64,000 bases of DNA from Ophiosphaerella korrae (GCA_028456385.1 JALNQF010000168.1:31235-95234); one strand, 5' to 3'. Positions 26,777 to 40,373 are shown, counted from the first letter of the stretch. Notes: a model not told the origin generated them from the sequence alone. Translations and numbers: made by a program.

Positions 26777-29700
26777 TGTAGTTTATCTTGTATAATAGAT
26801 CTAGGATCTACTACTTATAGTACTCTTAAACTAAAATAATATACTATCTAATAATATTCTATATAATATTTTACTTTAGTACTATAAGTTATACCTAAAG
26901 TTTAATAAGCTCTATCTATAGCCTAACTAGAAGATATAAAGAGAACCTAGCTTATTATAGGATCTACTACTAAAAAGAGTAAGGACTAGCGCTATTCTTA
27001 GCTAACTACCTAAGCTAGATAGCTAGAGTTAACTTTAAATTAAAATTATAGAAAGCGCGTTAAAATATTAAAAAGTTATAAGCTCTTTTATAACTAATAG
27101 AATACCTATAAAAAAGGGTTTACTAGTTTAATTATTAGGTAATTGTATTAATATTAGGCGTAAATTTACTACTATTATAAGTTTTTCTTTTTAGAATAAG
27201 TAGCTTTAGAAGTTATTTACCTATTTTTAAGTAGTACTCTTACTTTTATTACTTACTTTTCTTTAATTTATTAAGTAGCTATAAGAAGAAATAGATAAGA
27301 TTATTAACTTTATCTTAGTCTTTAAGAAGTATAATAATAGTAAGCTTTTTAATATAATTTTAAAGTTATATAAAACTATTAGAAAACTAGTTAAAGCTAG
27401 CTAGATAGTTTTTTATATAATAGAAATTTTCTTTCTTTATAAGTTAGCCTTTACCTTTCTATAACGTACTCTTATAATAATAATAGGCGCTTTATCTCTA
27501 TTAGACTTATTTAAATTTATAGAGGATAAGTAAGCTAAAATTTTTAATACGCTTAAGCTAAACTCCTATATAAAAGATAAATATAGTAACTATATAATAA
27601 TATATTATACTATTCTAGGAATTTTTAAGAAAATACTTAAGTTAGTAAATAACTAGAATCTCTTATAAGATAGTTTAACTACTAAATATATATTTACTAA
27701 CTACTCTATAGTAATAAGTAGCTATATAAATTTTTTAAACTACTTACTAACGTACTTACTTATAATATATATTTAGTAGTCCTAGTAGATATTAAGCTAC
27801 TAATTATAATTATTTCTAAAGTACCTTATAAAACTACTCTATACCTAAAAAAGTAAATCTATAGTAAATATAGATTCTAATAGTAGCTATAAAGACGTCT
27901 TCTAACTCTAAATCCTATAGATAGTTTTATTAATATATCTTAAGTAGCTATTAGTAGCTCTCTACTATTAGTAATACAATTAGTTATATATTAAGGAATA
28001 TAACTATTTATAGTAATAGAAAGTATATATATAGAAAAAAGAAGAGAAAATACTTATTTATCTTTCTACAAAGTATTATAAGGTACGCCTAATCTTTTTT
28101 TTTAAAAAAAAAGCTTTATTTTTAATCTCTAATTATCTATAGGCGTAACAAGTATATATAAAGCTAGAAGGCTAGAAAATATAGCTAGAGATATAACTCT
28201 ACTATTTATAGTAATAAGGAGCCTTATTATAATTAATTAGAATCTATTCCTTTAGTCTCCTTTTCTAACTAGTAATATAAGTACTAATATAGAAATATAG
28301 TAAATCTCTTCTAGCTCTATTTAATAACTAAAGCGTTTAGAAAGTACTATACTATAGCTATATAGCTAATCTACTATAGTACTTTTATCTTTTAAATTTA
28401 CTTAAACGTAGATTATAGGCTTTAGGTAGTCTTTAGAAGTAAGAGATATAAGGATAGTAAAATATCCTAGTTAGATAATTACCTAACTATTATTAAAGTA
28501 TTCTAGTATTAGCTATAGATTTAATCTATTAGGGCGTATCTAGATCTAGTATTATAAGGACTTCTCTATAGTAAGCTTAATATTATTTACCTTTAATATT
28601 ATTAATATAGTAAAAGTATATCTCTTCTCTATATATATAATTTCTATAATATCTTCTAATAGACTATTATATTCTTTTCTTAAAGTACTAGTAAGTATAT
28701 ATATAAACTATTTAACTCGCTTATCTTTAGTCTAGACTTACTTAAAGAGTAACTTAAGTAATAACTAAGTAAGTATAGAAGTTCTTACTAAAATAGCTAA
28801 GGTTATATAAATAATCTTAATAAGAGGTATAGTAAATATTTATTAAGTATATAATTATAAATTAAGTATTAAAGAGACTATTTATACGTTATACTATATA
28901 ATAACTAAAGTTAAAGTACTAGGTAAGATAGTATTATAAGATTAAAGTGTATAGAAAATCTTTTTTCTAGGACTAGAAACTAGTTATTTAATAAGCTTAA
29001 TTAATTAACTATTAACTCTAAGTACTATTAAGCTATTTATTATAAGAAGATACTTTAAAGATAATAGTATAAAGCCTTTAAACCTAAAGGTCTTACGTTA
29101 TTACTTCTATTATAAGAGCTAAGAGTAGCTAGGAGTTAGATAATATACTATTTTAAATAGAGATATAATTATTAGTAGCTAATATTAATTACTAGGTACT
29201 AGAAGTATTAGCGGGAGTAGAGAGTTAATCCTAGTAGTTAGGTATAGTAAGTATATCTCTATAAATATTAATATATATAAGTATAATATTAGTATAGCTA
29301 TCCTAACTTAATTTTATATCTAGGTATTAATATATAACTAACAAGTTAAGAGGGGTAGCTACTTCCTATAAAGATGTAAATATACTAAATAGAGATATAA
29401 GTATTACTTATCTTTACCTAATAGCTTCTATTATTTTATTTAACTATTAAATCTACCTTAGCTTAGTAAATATATCTACGAGGGAAAAGACCTTATAGTA
29501 AGTTAATTACTAGAAAGAGTAAGATAAAGAAAGATAGGTTTAATAAAGCTTCTAAGAGATACCCTTAAGAAGTAGAAAATAATAAGCTTAATATAGTTAT
29601 AAAGTAAAAAGATAACCTATAATACTTTATTAGATAAAAGTATAAATAGAGAAAGTAATTAGAAACCTTTATATCTTTCTTCTTACTTCTTCTATAACGC

Positions 29701-30357
29701 CTTATACTTCTATACTTACTTTAACTACGTTCCTCTAGTAATAATAAGTATTACTAAGAGATACTACACTACTCTTTATTATATAGATATATATAGGTAG
29801 GAGGTAGCTTACTAATAGAATAGCTAGCTTAAGTATTAATAGTAACTAAGGTATTATATCGCAATTGTCTATATACTTAGTTTAATCTAATTACTAGTTT
29901 TTATACCTATTCTTTATACACTTTACTTTTAAAGATTGCAATCTATATTATATTACTATATTATTATACCCCTAATAATACTAGAGTCGATATTATTCTA
30001 AGCTATAAAAGTATTAGTATTATTAAGCTTTATATTTATCTCTTTAGAACTTACTATATATTTTATATCTTTTATATCTCTTATATATAATCTTATAGAG
30101 CTATAAACTCCTAAGTATAGCTATAGTACTAATAGTAGAATAGCTTATATAGTAGTAATAGTTAGTTTACGTAAAATAAAGCTACTACTTAAGCTTCTAG
30201 TGTTTACTTATAAGTTAAAGCTACACCTAAAGGGTTATATATTACTAGGTTCTTTTACTAGCTCTATTTATATAGTACTAATAGTATAGTTTATATAGAA
30301 AGTAATCTTAGCTAGCTTAGTATTATTATTTCTTATAAAGACGTTATAGTAGTTTAC
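26777..30357. other. RIP-degraded sequence, no gene seen
   Basis: No low-stop frame or family motif was recognised. A run of T then A at about 28,098-28,117 is the only notable simple sequence. A few CA/TG sites survive at 29,800-29,950, for example in GCAATTGTC and GATTGCAATC. Confidence 0.55.
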
Positions 30358-30432
30358 ACTATACTTGTTTATACTATACCTATTTATACTATACCTATTT
30401 ATACTATACCTATTCGTACTATACCTATTTAT
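30358..30432 (+). repeat. Tandem array, 15 bp x 5
   Basis: Five 15-bp units close to ACTATACCTATTTAT lie head to tail. Read in frame they give TIPIY/TIPIR. If TpA is taken back to TpG or CpA, the unit reads as a Thr-Val-Pro-Val-Arg-like pentapeptide. A length divisible by three suggests a coding repeat at the start of the unknown gene that follows, but its frame (1) differs from that of the downstream low-stop frame (2). Confidence 0.85.
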
Positions 30433-30601
30433 ACTAATTTATACCTACTATAGTTTATACCTAGTACTTAAACTTTGTCTCTACTATCCTAAACTACGCA
30501 CTAAAGTTACTTACAAAATCTAAGTTATATTACCTAATATAAATAAAAGTACTAGTTATATACTAGTTTACTACCTTTATACTAGTACTTACTAAACGCT
30601 T

Positions 30602-32101
30602 AACGATATAGAAACGTCTATAGTTAAAGAGGTAAATATTAAATTTAAGAGAGTAGTTTTAGCTTATATAATAGTAAATAAATATAGCCTACGTTACCTA
30701 TAGTAGCTAGTAAAGTATAAAATTAAACGCTTTAGTACTAAGATATATATCTTTAATATTATTAAAGTTATTTAAGAAGACTTCTTAAAGCTCTTATATA
30801 ATAACTCCTAGTTCTATAACTATATATTTAGAAAAGCTAAAATTATATTTAAAGAAGATTATATAGTATTTATAAAAGACAATTTCTTTAACTATATTAA
30901 TAATATTAGTCTAGCTAAATTTATAGTAAAATATATAGTAGAGCTTTATAATAATAAAATCTTATATATATTTAACTTAAAAAAGAAGCTTATTTTAGAG
31001 ACTCCTAAAGATTATATTCTTAACGCTTAAGACTTACTTATTAAAGAAGCCTAGCTAGAAGAGTACTATACTATTAACAAAACCCCTACTACTAAAGAAG
31101 CTTATCTAAGAGATTACTATACTAAAGAAGCTTAGCTAGAAGAGTACTATACTAGTAAAGATACCTCTACTAAAAAGTATTCTATTTTAGAGTAGTCTAT
31201 AGAAATATATCCTACTTAAGACTATTTTATTAGAGATCTTCTAGTTAAAAAACTTCTTATTTAAGAAACTTCTATTAAAGATCCTATTAACTTTAACTTT
31301 AGCGCGTTTAACGTAGTACTTATAGAAATAGCCTTAGTAGCTAAAGAATACCTAATTAAAGCTAATAGATAGTTCCTCGATTTTAGTAGTAAGATAAAAA
31401 GAAATAAGGAGTACGCTATTAAAGAAATATACTCTATTTACGCTAAGTATTTACTTAGAAGTAAATAGAAAAACTATAAACAATACTAGGCTATTTTATA
31501 CTAGGTTACTATCTAACTTACTTATATAAGCTATATAGATAAAGATACGTATATAGTAATAGACTAAGTATTACTAACGTAGTTATAAAGAGATATTAAT
31601 CTACTTACTTAAGGTAGCTAGCTAAGTAACGTTAGGTTTAAATTTAGAATACTTAAGATAGCTTATAATAGTAAGCCTATTTTCTATACCTATAATATAG
31701 ACTTAAAAATTTAGTATACTATTAAGGTAACGTTATATCTATATTTTTATTCTTAGCATCTCTAGACTTAGGTATTATTACTATCTACTCTTTAAAAGAA
31801 AATATTAATTATAATAATATAAGTATAGGTATAACGTATAAGTATAAAACTAGAATATCTAAGTAATATAAGAAGCTAGAGATTAGATACTTCTTAGGAC
31901 TAGTATAAAATAAGCTATAACCTAATCTATAGTTTTTATATTACTATACTATTTTCTTATACTCTAAAAATAGGGAATAGTTTACTACTATAAATTAAAG
32001 TAGGTTTTCTAAATTTATCTACCTAAGTAAAAGTAGATACTACTTTAGCGCTAATAAGAGGCTTACCTAGATAAGGTTAGTTTAAGAAATAACGTAAAAG
32101 A
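30602..32101 (+). pseudogene. Unknown protein relic 1, RIP-inactivated
   Basis: Frame 2 is readable for about 500 codons without a visible frameshift. Over the first 370 codons roughly one codon in twenty is a stop, always TAA or TAG. The peptide is Lys/Ile/Leu-rich, for example ILETPKDYILNAQDLLIKEA with the stop read as Gln. It contains a threefold repeated EAxLEEYY/EAYLRDYY-type motif around 31,045-31,170. No domain was recognised and no start codon is reliable, because ATG becomes ATA under RIP. Stops thicken between 31,720 and 31,860, where an intron or junction may lie. It could be a transposon ORF or a captured host gene. Confidence 0.5.
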
Positions 32102-32131
32102 TATAATATACGTATACCTATATATATTCGT

Positions 32132-32183
32132 ACTAGTAATTTATACTAGTAGTTTATACTAGTAGTTTATACCTATAATCTAT
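32132..32183. repeat. Tandem array, 13 bp x 4
   Basis: Units ACTAGTAATTTAT, ACTAGTAGTTTAT (twice) and ACCTATAATCTAT follow each other exactly. A 13-bp unit shifts the reading frame once per copy. The low-stop frame changes from 2 to 1 across this array. Confidence 0.85.
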
Positions 32184-32220
32184 ACTTCTAGTATAATTTG
32201 CGCCTATAATCTATATATAG

Positions 32221-33000
32221 TATTTTACGCTTACGTATAAAACTTACTATAAGAAATTTTATAAGTTAAGTTAGATAAAACTTATACTTAAAGTAGAAAC
32301 TTCTAATAGTAAGCTATATAGTAGGGTTATAGCCTTAGCTCTAGCTACGCTACGATTTTCTAAACCTTACTATAAATAAGTAATAGTATATTAAGAAATA
32401 GCTCTAGTAGGCTTAGAAGCGTCGCTTTTAGAGGAAGGGGTTATTTTCTTAGAAAACCTAGAAGTTAGAAGTAGAGTCTATAAATTTATCTAGAAGTAGT
32501 TCCTTTTCTAAATAGAAGAGGGTCTTAATTTTTATTAAATAAGTATACTTAAAGATAAAGTAAGTAATATAAAAAAGTTTTATAGATACGTTATCTAATA
32601 ATTATAGTATATTTAAGGAGTAGTTAAATTATTTTTTAAATACTTAAAGTTAGGCTTACTAAAAGTCTTTAGCCTAAGATAAGATATTATCTTTACTTTC
32701 TTAAGTAACTCTTTAAACAAGTTAAGTAAAGTAACTAATAAGATAAATAAGAAAAAAGATAAAGTAAAAGCCTTTCTTATCTAACTACTACTAAGAAACT
32801 CTACTATAGTCTTCTATAAGCACTTATACTTATATTTTTTAAGGGCTAAACTTATAAAGATTAGGTTATTATAGGTCTTACTAGAGAGCCTAGAAAGAGA
32901 AGATATAAAGCTATATAAGGTTATAATAAAAGATAGTAGTTTATAAGTTAGCTTCTTATAGCTTTAATATATATCTCTTAATATCTTATAGTACTATTAT
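32221..33000 (+). pseudogene. Unknown protein relic 2, RIP-inactivated
   Basis: Frame 1 reads through about 255 codons with TAA/TAG stops only, few in the first 95 codons. Recognisable stretches include LVGLEASLLEEGVIFLENLE at about 32,410 and LLESLEREDIKLYKVIIKDS at about 32,880. The content is leucine- and lysine-rich and looks helical. No domain was recognised. It follows relic 1 after the 13-bp array and may be its continuation in another frame or a second exon. Codon content differs from the Gln-rich alternative frames, which argues for a real former gene. Confidence 0.45.
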
Positions 33001-34216
33001 TAATAGTAGAACTACATTTAAAATTATTAATAGATATACTATTATAGTTAGATTTATAGTAGAAGAAGAGCTTAAGTTTTAAGGAAAGATAAGCTTTTTA
33101 AAAAAGATAGGCGTAATATAAAAGATAAAGGAAATAGAGAGTAAAAAGATTAGTATAAACGTTAAGTTTATTAAAAAGAGATCTATAGATAGTAGTATTA
33201 TAAATACTACGTAACCTTAATAGCGTATTAGTATAACTTTATTAAACTTATATTATAATCCTTTATAGGAGTTAGGTTAATATATCTCTTATTAATAGTA
33301 ATAACTTTTACGAAAAGGTTAGTATTATTAAATAGAAAAGGAATTTATTTACTTACGTTTATTACGTACTAGCCCCTAGTCTTATTATTATTGTTCTAGT
33401 CTACTATATAATTAGCTAATAGAGTTACTTAAAGATACTATTACTAAAAGGGCTTAACGTTTATTATAAGATTGTTTAGCAACTAGCTATTTCTAAATAG
33501 AGATAGATCTTTATATCTATTCTATAGAAAGATCCTACTAAATAAGTATAGTAACTCTTCTAAAAGTTTTAGTATATTAATAATTATAAGGTAGTAATAT
33601 TTATACCTACTATAATAGCCCTAAGGTTTACGCCTAAATTAGGTAGTAAGCTAACCTATTATCTTTAAGATAGTAGTCTTATATCGCTAGCCTTCTACTT
33701 TCTACTACTATCTCCTATATTAATATTAGTTTTGCTTAATCTTACGCTTTCTTTAGATATTCTCTTTAACTTATCTCTACTACGCTTAGATAGCTTAGAC
33801 TTTCTCTTTAGTATAATAGTCTAATTACTATTATTTCCTTTCTTGTTATGTAACCTAAAATAAGCTAAATATTTATAGATTATTGTTTTTAAGTAACTAT
33901 AGAATAAGTAAGTCTCTTTATACTTAATATCTATTAATATAGCTATTATTAGTAAAAGGTATATTACGTTTAGTAAAGTATAAGAGAAACTTATACGTAT
34001 TAAAATAGTAGATTAGACTACTTTCTTATATATAAGTTTATATCTTACGTATATATTTTAGGTAAAGATAGCTTTATATTATTAATTTAGAACTATCTTT
34101 ACTATAATATAAGGAATCCTCTTTAGTATAGTCTTCTATATTATTATTATCTTTAGTATTACTTTAAATACTATTGCTACTATCTATAAAGGTAGGGTCT
34201 AGATTTAGTAATAATC
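33001..34216. other. RIP-degraded sequence, no gene assigned
   Basis: Plus-strand frames here have medium stop density and leucine-rich content, but no motif stands out. One run of readable sequence at 33,340-33,700 may continue the preceding relic. Confidence 0.5.
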
Positions 34217-34321
34217 GCTAGATATTATTAATTACGGGCTAGATACTATTAATTACTAGCTAGATACTGTTAATTACTAGCTAGATACTATTAATTACTA
34301 GCTAGATATTACTAATTATAG
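34217..34321 (+). repeat. Minisatellite, 21 bp x 5
   Basis: Five exact-length units close to GCTAGATACTATTAATTACTA lie head to tail. In frame, shifted by one base, the unit reads Leu-Asp-Thr-Ile/Val-Asn-Tyr-stop. The stop TAG would have been CAG (Gln), giving a heptapeptide repeat. There are no spacers, so it is not a CRISPR array. The third unit keeps a TG where the others have TA. Confidence 0.9.
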
Positions 34322-35058
34322 ATTATAACAATTTAACAACTCCTACTAGCTTATATAATACCTAGGCATTAATACGTAAGCTATAGTAATTCTAGTAGTT
34401 TAATTACTAGTTTAGATTCTACAATATTATTAATATATAGATAGATAGGTCTTAACTTTAGTATAGATATAGAGCTAGCTATATAGTTAAATAGTTAGGT
34501 ACCTTACTAGCTTATATCTAGCTACTTAACGCTACTACGTTTAATAACTATAAAACGTTCCTAATTATACTAGATACTATTCTTTAAACCTAGTAATCTA
34601 CTATTATTATTATTTCTCTATAAACGTTTAAGTACTAAGTATTATTTAAGCTACTCTATAATTAATCTCTTACTTTATTTAAAAAGTAGTTATTCTTAAA
34701 AAGACTCTTATAAAGTTAATAATACTAATTAGTCTATAGCTTTCTATTTAGGCGCTAATACTAGGTACTTATCTTATCTATAGTAGTAGTAGAAAGTAAA
34801 GTAAATATAATTATAGTACCTATTATAGTAGTAGTAAAGATACTTCTTTTAACTTAAAGTAATAATAAAGCCTAATATACATGTTTAGTTATTATAGGGC
34901 TTAAACTAGTATAAGATAAGTAGCTAGAAATTAATACTTTATTACCTATATTCGCTATTAATAATCTATAATATATATCTATTACTAATAGATATAGAGT
35001 AGTTTAAACTTTTAGGCGCCTTAGCTAAGAAAGTTTATACACCTTATAGCTTATTAAC
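34322..35058. other. RIP-degraded sequence, no gene seen
   Basis: This stretch links two short tandem arrays. No continuous frame was recognised, although a coding role is possible because both neighbouring arrays have lengths divisible by three. Confidence 0.45.
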
Positions 35059-35106
35059 ACCTATACGTATACCTATACGTATACCTATACGCACCCCTAT
35101 ACGTAC
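35059..35106 (+). repeat. Tandem array, 12 bp x 4
   Basis: Four 12-bp units close to ACCTATACGTAT encode, in one frame, a Pro-Ile-Arg-Ile/Thr repeat. The composition resembles the Pro-Ile-Tyr/Arg repeat at 30,358-30,432, so the two loci may carry related genes. Confidence 0.85.
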
Positions 35107-35440
35107 TCCTATTACCTTATTACTCTATTACCTAGTATAGTCTCTTTAGCAAATTTTCGATAATAATTATATTTATTCCTACGCTAGCGCAACGCTAATA
35201 TACTCTAACTAACTCTTAGTAGTTATTATAATATAGGCACCCCCTTTCTAGTTAATAATTTCTTTATCTTCTTCTTCTCTACTCTTTAACTACTACTTAT
35301 CTTAGCTTTAAATATAAGTCTATAATAATAGTAGCTATAGCTATTATAGCTATATAAGCTATCTCTAGTCTTTATCTTCTTTTAATAGTAGATAATATAA
35401 ATAAGTCTAATACTACGTAAGTTTAAACGTCTCTTTTTAC

Positions 35441-37180
35441 TTAATCTATAAGTCTATACTAACTTAAGTCTTTTACTAAAAGTATAATACGCTTCCTTAT
35501 ATCTCCTCTAATATATATATTAGTTAAGATTATATTAAGAACTTCTTAGCTATATTTACTAAGTATAAGCTATATAAAAAGATTAGTATCTACCTACTTT
35601 ATAAATATAATAATATTCTAAAAGAGTATATAAAGCTTAAGACAAAGCTAAAGACTAAGCCTAGTAAATAGACTAAGCTAATTCTAATTAACTCCTTAGA
35701 TCTTAAAAATATCTACCTAGTTATTTTAAAGTTTATTTTTAAGTCTATTATAAAAAAGCTTTGTTTTTATCTTAATCTTTATAAATTTAGTAATAGCCCC
35801 TTACCTATCTTACTTTATAATATAGATAATAATAACTATATTAAAGAAGTTACTAACTATATTACTAGGAATAATCTAATTAATATAATTACGCTTAAGT
35901 TCTTAGATTTAGTTAAAGATACGCAACCTAGAGAATACACTACTAAAGTCGAGGTTAGTAAATATAGTACTATTATATTACCTAAGTCTATAATAAATAG
36001 TAGAAAATTAATTCCTACTAGCTAGCTTAATACTAGCTAGCCTTTTAACCCTAATAGAGAACCTAATCTAAGTATATATTAGATTAAAGTAAAAGTAAAA
36101 GATAAAGTAACTTATAAAGTCTTTATTAACTAGATTAAGAATAAAATAAACTTACTAGATAAGTTAGCCTACTAGGGTATTATTAAAGTCTAATATTTAT
36201 AGAAAATTTAGTATAAACCTAAGAGGAATAGAGGTCTTATAGTCTTATATTACTAATTATTACTATAATTTATACTATTCTTAGATAATAAATAGAGAAT
36301 TAAAGAAGTATATAAGCTCTATATTTATATCTTATTTATATATTAGGTAATATATACTTAACTATATAAGTATTAAAATAACTTAACCTTTAGTTAACTA
36401 ATATAATAGTAGTATCTAGAGTATATATAACGCTTTAAGATATATAATTCTTATACCTCTTTCTTTAAAGCTATAGGTTTAGAATAATCTAAATAGCTTT
36501 ATAACTTTAATTAAACGTTAATTCTAAACTAAGATCTAACTAATCTCTCTATAGAAAGTATCCTAGAAATATACTCTAAGCTTAATATAGTAAGGATAGA
36601 AGTACTAATAACTTAAAGTCTAAACGCTAAGTATTATCTTAAGACTACTAAGAGAAACCCTAAATAGAGTAAAGATAGTATTAGCCTAATCTATAATACT
36701 TATAATATAGCCTATTATTTTATTTACGTAGAAGTTATTCTCTAAGAAGTTATTATACTAGACTACCTTAGAGTACTCTAGATAGAAGATTAATAGAAGC
36801 CCTTAGTAGACCTTGTCTAGCTTCTATTAAATTTAATTAGGTAAGCTATAGGAAATTTAGTCTAGTATATAAGAATACTCTTTAACTAAGCTAGAGCTTT
36901 ACCTTATTATTAGTTTATTAATCTATACTAAAGTAGAAAATCTAATCTTCTAGTTAGTAAAGAGCTTATAATAATAAAAATTATATATTAATAGACTTTA
37001 TAAAGTCTAGTACTATTTAATATAGATATTATTATATTCTAAAGTTAAGAAACTAATACTATATATAATAAAAAGTAGGCCTAGGAATAAGGTTCTAGAT
37101 ATATATATAGACGTCCTCTAATATACTAAAGTACTTATAGTTAGGTATAAATTCTCTATAAGATTGTTTTATATACTTAA
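35441..37180 (+). pseudogene. Unknown protein relic 3, RIP-inactivated
   Basis: Frame 2 can be followed for about 580 codons without a frameshift. In the first 250 codons only about ten stops occur, all TAA/TAG, while the other two frames are dense with stops. The peptide is Lys/Leu/Asn/Ile-rich. Examples are LVILKFIFKSIIKKL at about 35,710 and DLVKDTQPREYTTKVEVSKY at about 35,910. No domain was recognised. The proline-rich 12-bp array lies 330 bases upstream. The start is arbitrary. Its original product would have been rich in His and Gln, which RIP turned into Tyr and stops. A transposon-borne ORF is the most likely identity. Confidence 0.5.
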
Positions 37181-38805
37181 TAAGCTTAATATCTAACTTT
37201 AAGGATTAAAATTAGACTATATTAAATACTTAACCTAAGTTAGCTACTATAGTATAGCTTTATCTACTCTATATTTATATAAAAAAGATAAAACTTTTTA
37301 AGATTTTAGTTGCTATATAACTATAGTTAGCCTTTATAGTAAATTTATATTAATTAAAAAATTAAGATATTTAATATATAAATAGTACGTTATAACTACT
37401 TACTTTTACTACGTACTTAGAGATATCCTTACTATAGTCTTAGCGCGATCTACCTTTAATAGCTATATAGGTATACTTAATTTTACTAAAAATTAGATTT
37501 AAAGAGTAAGTATAGGCGTATAGAGTTAGTATAGAGAGTATATTAAAAGAGTAGAAGTAGTAAGCGTATCTAGGAAAGAATAAAGAGTATATAGGTAATA
37601 ATAGTAAGAGATAAAAGGAGCTATTAGCTTATTATATATTAATAGCTTACTAAGAGGACGTAGACTTTAACTTTATATAATAGCTATTACACTAGCTTTA
37701 GGAGCTAGGCGCTAGTTAAATAATTTAGTAGCGCTACGTAATTAATAACGCGCTAAAAGAATAGATATATAAGGTTAGATAGAGGAAGAGAATAGAAGCG
37801 TAATAGTACGTTAGCTAGGAGGCTAATCTAGAATAATACTAGTATTCTATATTAAATTACTAATCCTCTTTAAGTAAGCTCTTATATAGATAAGTATATT
37901 AAAACTTTACTATAAGCTTTTACTATAACTACTAATATACACCTATTTTACTCTAATAGTATTAGCTAATAACTTAAAGTCTAACTAGCCTTTAAGTATA
38001 TTGTGTAGCTCTATATATATTACTTAGTTACTTGTATTTTTATAGTTGTAAGAACGTTCTTTCTAGCTACTTCTACTCCTCTATATCTATAACAATAAAT
38101 AAATCTTATATTAGACCTAGTATATAGGTAATTACTAAATAGCCTAACTATTATAGCTATAATACTACTATTATTACTTTTAATTACTATAAAGATATTA
38201 CGCTTAGAAAGTTAGATCTAGTAGCTCTTTAAACTAGTTTTAGCTTATATAAATACTCTCTTACTACTATTAATACCTAAGAACTACTTATTACTAAAGT
38301 AAAAGTATATAACTTCTATACTCTATACCTATATAATATTAATATATACTACTAATCCTAAGCGTCTAAGACGTAATAGTAATACTAAAGTCTTACCTAC
38401 TTATAGTATATTAGTAGTAGGAGCTACTTTAAATATAAGTGCGCTAATACTTAAAGAAAAGAATACCTTTAGTCTACTTAGTAGCTAAGCTAGTACTAGA
38501 AGTCTCTATTAAGATTATAGAACTAGACTTAAGTAAAAGTACTACTACTATAGAGAGTAAAAGATATTATAAAGTAAGAAGAATTTAAAAGAAAGTACTA
38601 GAATATATAGAGAAAAAGAAAGAAGTAAAGAAGTAGAGTATAGGCTAGAAAAGAGAAGTAAGAGTACTAATATTAGATTTACTTAATAGGAGAGAGGTTA
38701 TTAGGTAAGAAGCTAGACTTAATTACTTAATTACAATTTAGAGATAGTATTAAATATTAAGGTAACTAGTAAAGAGATTAATAAAACGTATTTACTAAAG
38801 TACTT
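37181..38805. other. RIP-degraded sequence, no gene assigned
   Basis: A Glu/Arg/Lys-rich plus-strand stretch at 37,500-37,900 and a similar one at 38,500-38,650 look like decayed coding sequence, but no frame is convincing. No repeat or domain was recognised. Confidence 0.5.
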
Positions 38806-39109
38806 TAATAATAGCTATAATTAAGATAAGGTAACTTATTATAATACCCTTATAGGTATTATACTATAGTCTCTCTACTTAGAGTAGTTTATAATAGGCT
38901 ATAATACCTCTCCTAAATAGGATATATAGTACGTTTACGTTATTAGAAACTTTTTACTAAATATTTACTCGATACCTTATTAACCTAATTAGCTTTATTA
39001 TCTTAGAGTTTACTACTACTACTTTTTCTATTTATTTTACATCTATTTAAATCTATATTAATATATTAATTACTCTCTATTTCTTTAAAAAGAAAAGTAG
39101 ATAGTTTTA
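38806..39109 (+). repeat. Direct repeat pair, left copy (possible LTR)
   Basis: About 304 bp that match 40,374-40,675 in the same orientation, with mostly transition differences and a few short gaps. Both copies start TAATAATAGCTATAATTAAG and end near GTAGATAGTTTTA. Before RIP the ends could have been TG...CA, as in LTRs. The five bases before this copy do not match those after the right copy. The pair could be LTRs of a 1.9-kb non-autonomous element or two solo copies. Confidence 0.7.
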
Positions 39110-40373
39110 AGATTAAAGGTAAAGTTAAATATTAATTAGAAAGTATTCTTACTATATACTTTACTACTAGAGCTACTAGTAGATTATTTTACTAATAAAG
39201 AGATTAGGTAAACCTTTTTATTCTATCTTCTTTCTCTTTACCTAAGATAAAAAGAAAAGAAAAGAGGTTCTAGTATTATATAATATTATAGAGTTTTCTA
39301 AGTATAAGCTAACTTAGCCTAAATACTTAGAGCTAAAGGTACTCTTACTATAGAAAGTAAGGGATATTATAGAGTAGTTAGAAGATAAGCTAATTAAAGG
39401 TTAAATATCTAGCTAGTTATAGAAGAGAAGACTAAAACTTTATAAAAGATTAAGTATAGTATATAGCTTCTCTAGCCTAGTAAAGAGCGTAATAGAGAAT
39501 TTAGCTAAATATATAAGTACTAGTTAAAGAGTATAGATATAATTAAGCTACTAGTAAAGCTTACGATAAGGTTTAAAAGAGGTATTAATTATAAGTAATC
39601 TTACTACTTCTATTATACCTATTATTTAAGGGTTCTATTTAACTTTATTTACTATATCGCTTCCTCTATATTTAGATTAATATTTACTATTAACTTTAGC
39701 CTTAAAGAATATTAAGATTAGAAGTTTTAACTTTAAGATATTTAACTTTAGTAGTACGCTAAAGTATATATAAATATACCTATACTACGCCTAGGGTTTA
39801 GTCTAGAAAGTATTTAAATATATCTTTCTACTATATATCTATATTATCTCTATATATAAGTAACTATAGGTTATCTAACTTTAACTATAGTATACGCGTT
39901 CGCTAGTAAGAATATATATTACTTTCCTCTCTATTTTTATACTCTTTATCTCTATTATTATCTAAGTAGTTAGTATTATTACTTATATTACTAAAGAGAC
40001 TAATTATCTAGTCTATATTACGTAGTGTTAGGCCTTTGCTATTATATACGCCTAAAGTACTATTATTATATTAGTACCTTAGTAGTATCTATAAATCTAG
40101 TAATAGCTAAGTTATATAGATAACTTTACTATCTTTACTAAAGAGCTTATAATCTAGAGTAGTTATGTTAAAAGATAATATTAACTTATTATAATAGATA
40201 ATTACTATTATAATTAATAAGCCTCTTAGTATAGAGTAGAGTATAAAATTAGTTATCTAATAAGCTATATTAGTGCTAGGTCTATAACTAGTATTACTTT
40301 TATCTCTAGCCTTTATTCCTAGAGAGTATATTTACTAAGAGTAAGACTAAGTTATAATATCTATTCTAGGAGT
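39110..40373. mobile_element. Interior between the direct repeats
   Basis: About 1.26 kb lie between the two repeats. No gag, protease or polymerase motif was recognised. If the repeats are LTRs this would be the body of a short, non-autonomous element. That interpretation rests on the flanks only. Confidence 0.35.

Noticed and set aside
34217..34321. Regular 21-bp repeats as a CRISPR array
   Set aside because: Units abut without spacers, and the sequence is fungal. It is a minisatellite, as are the arrays at 12,813 and 30,358.
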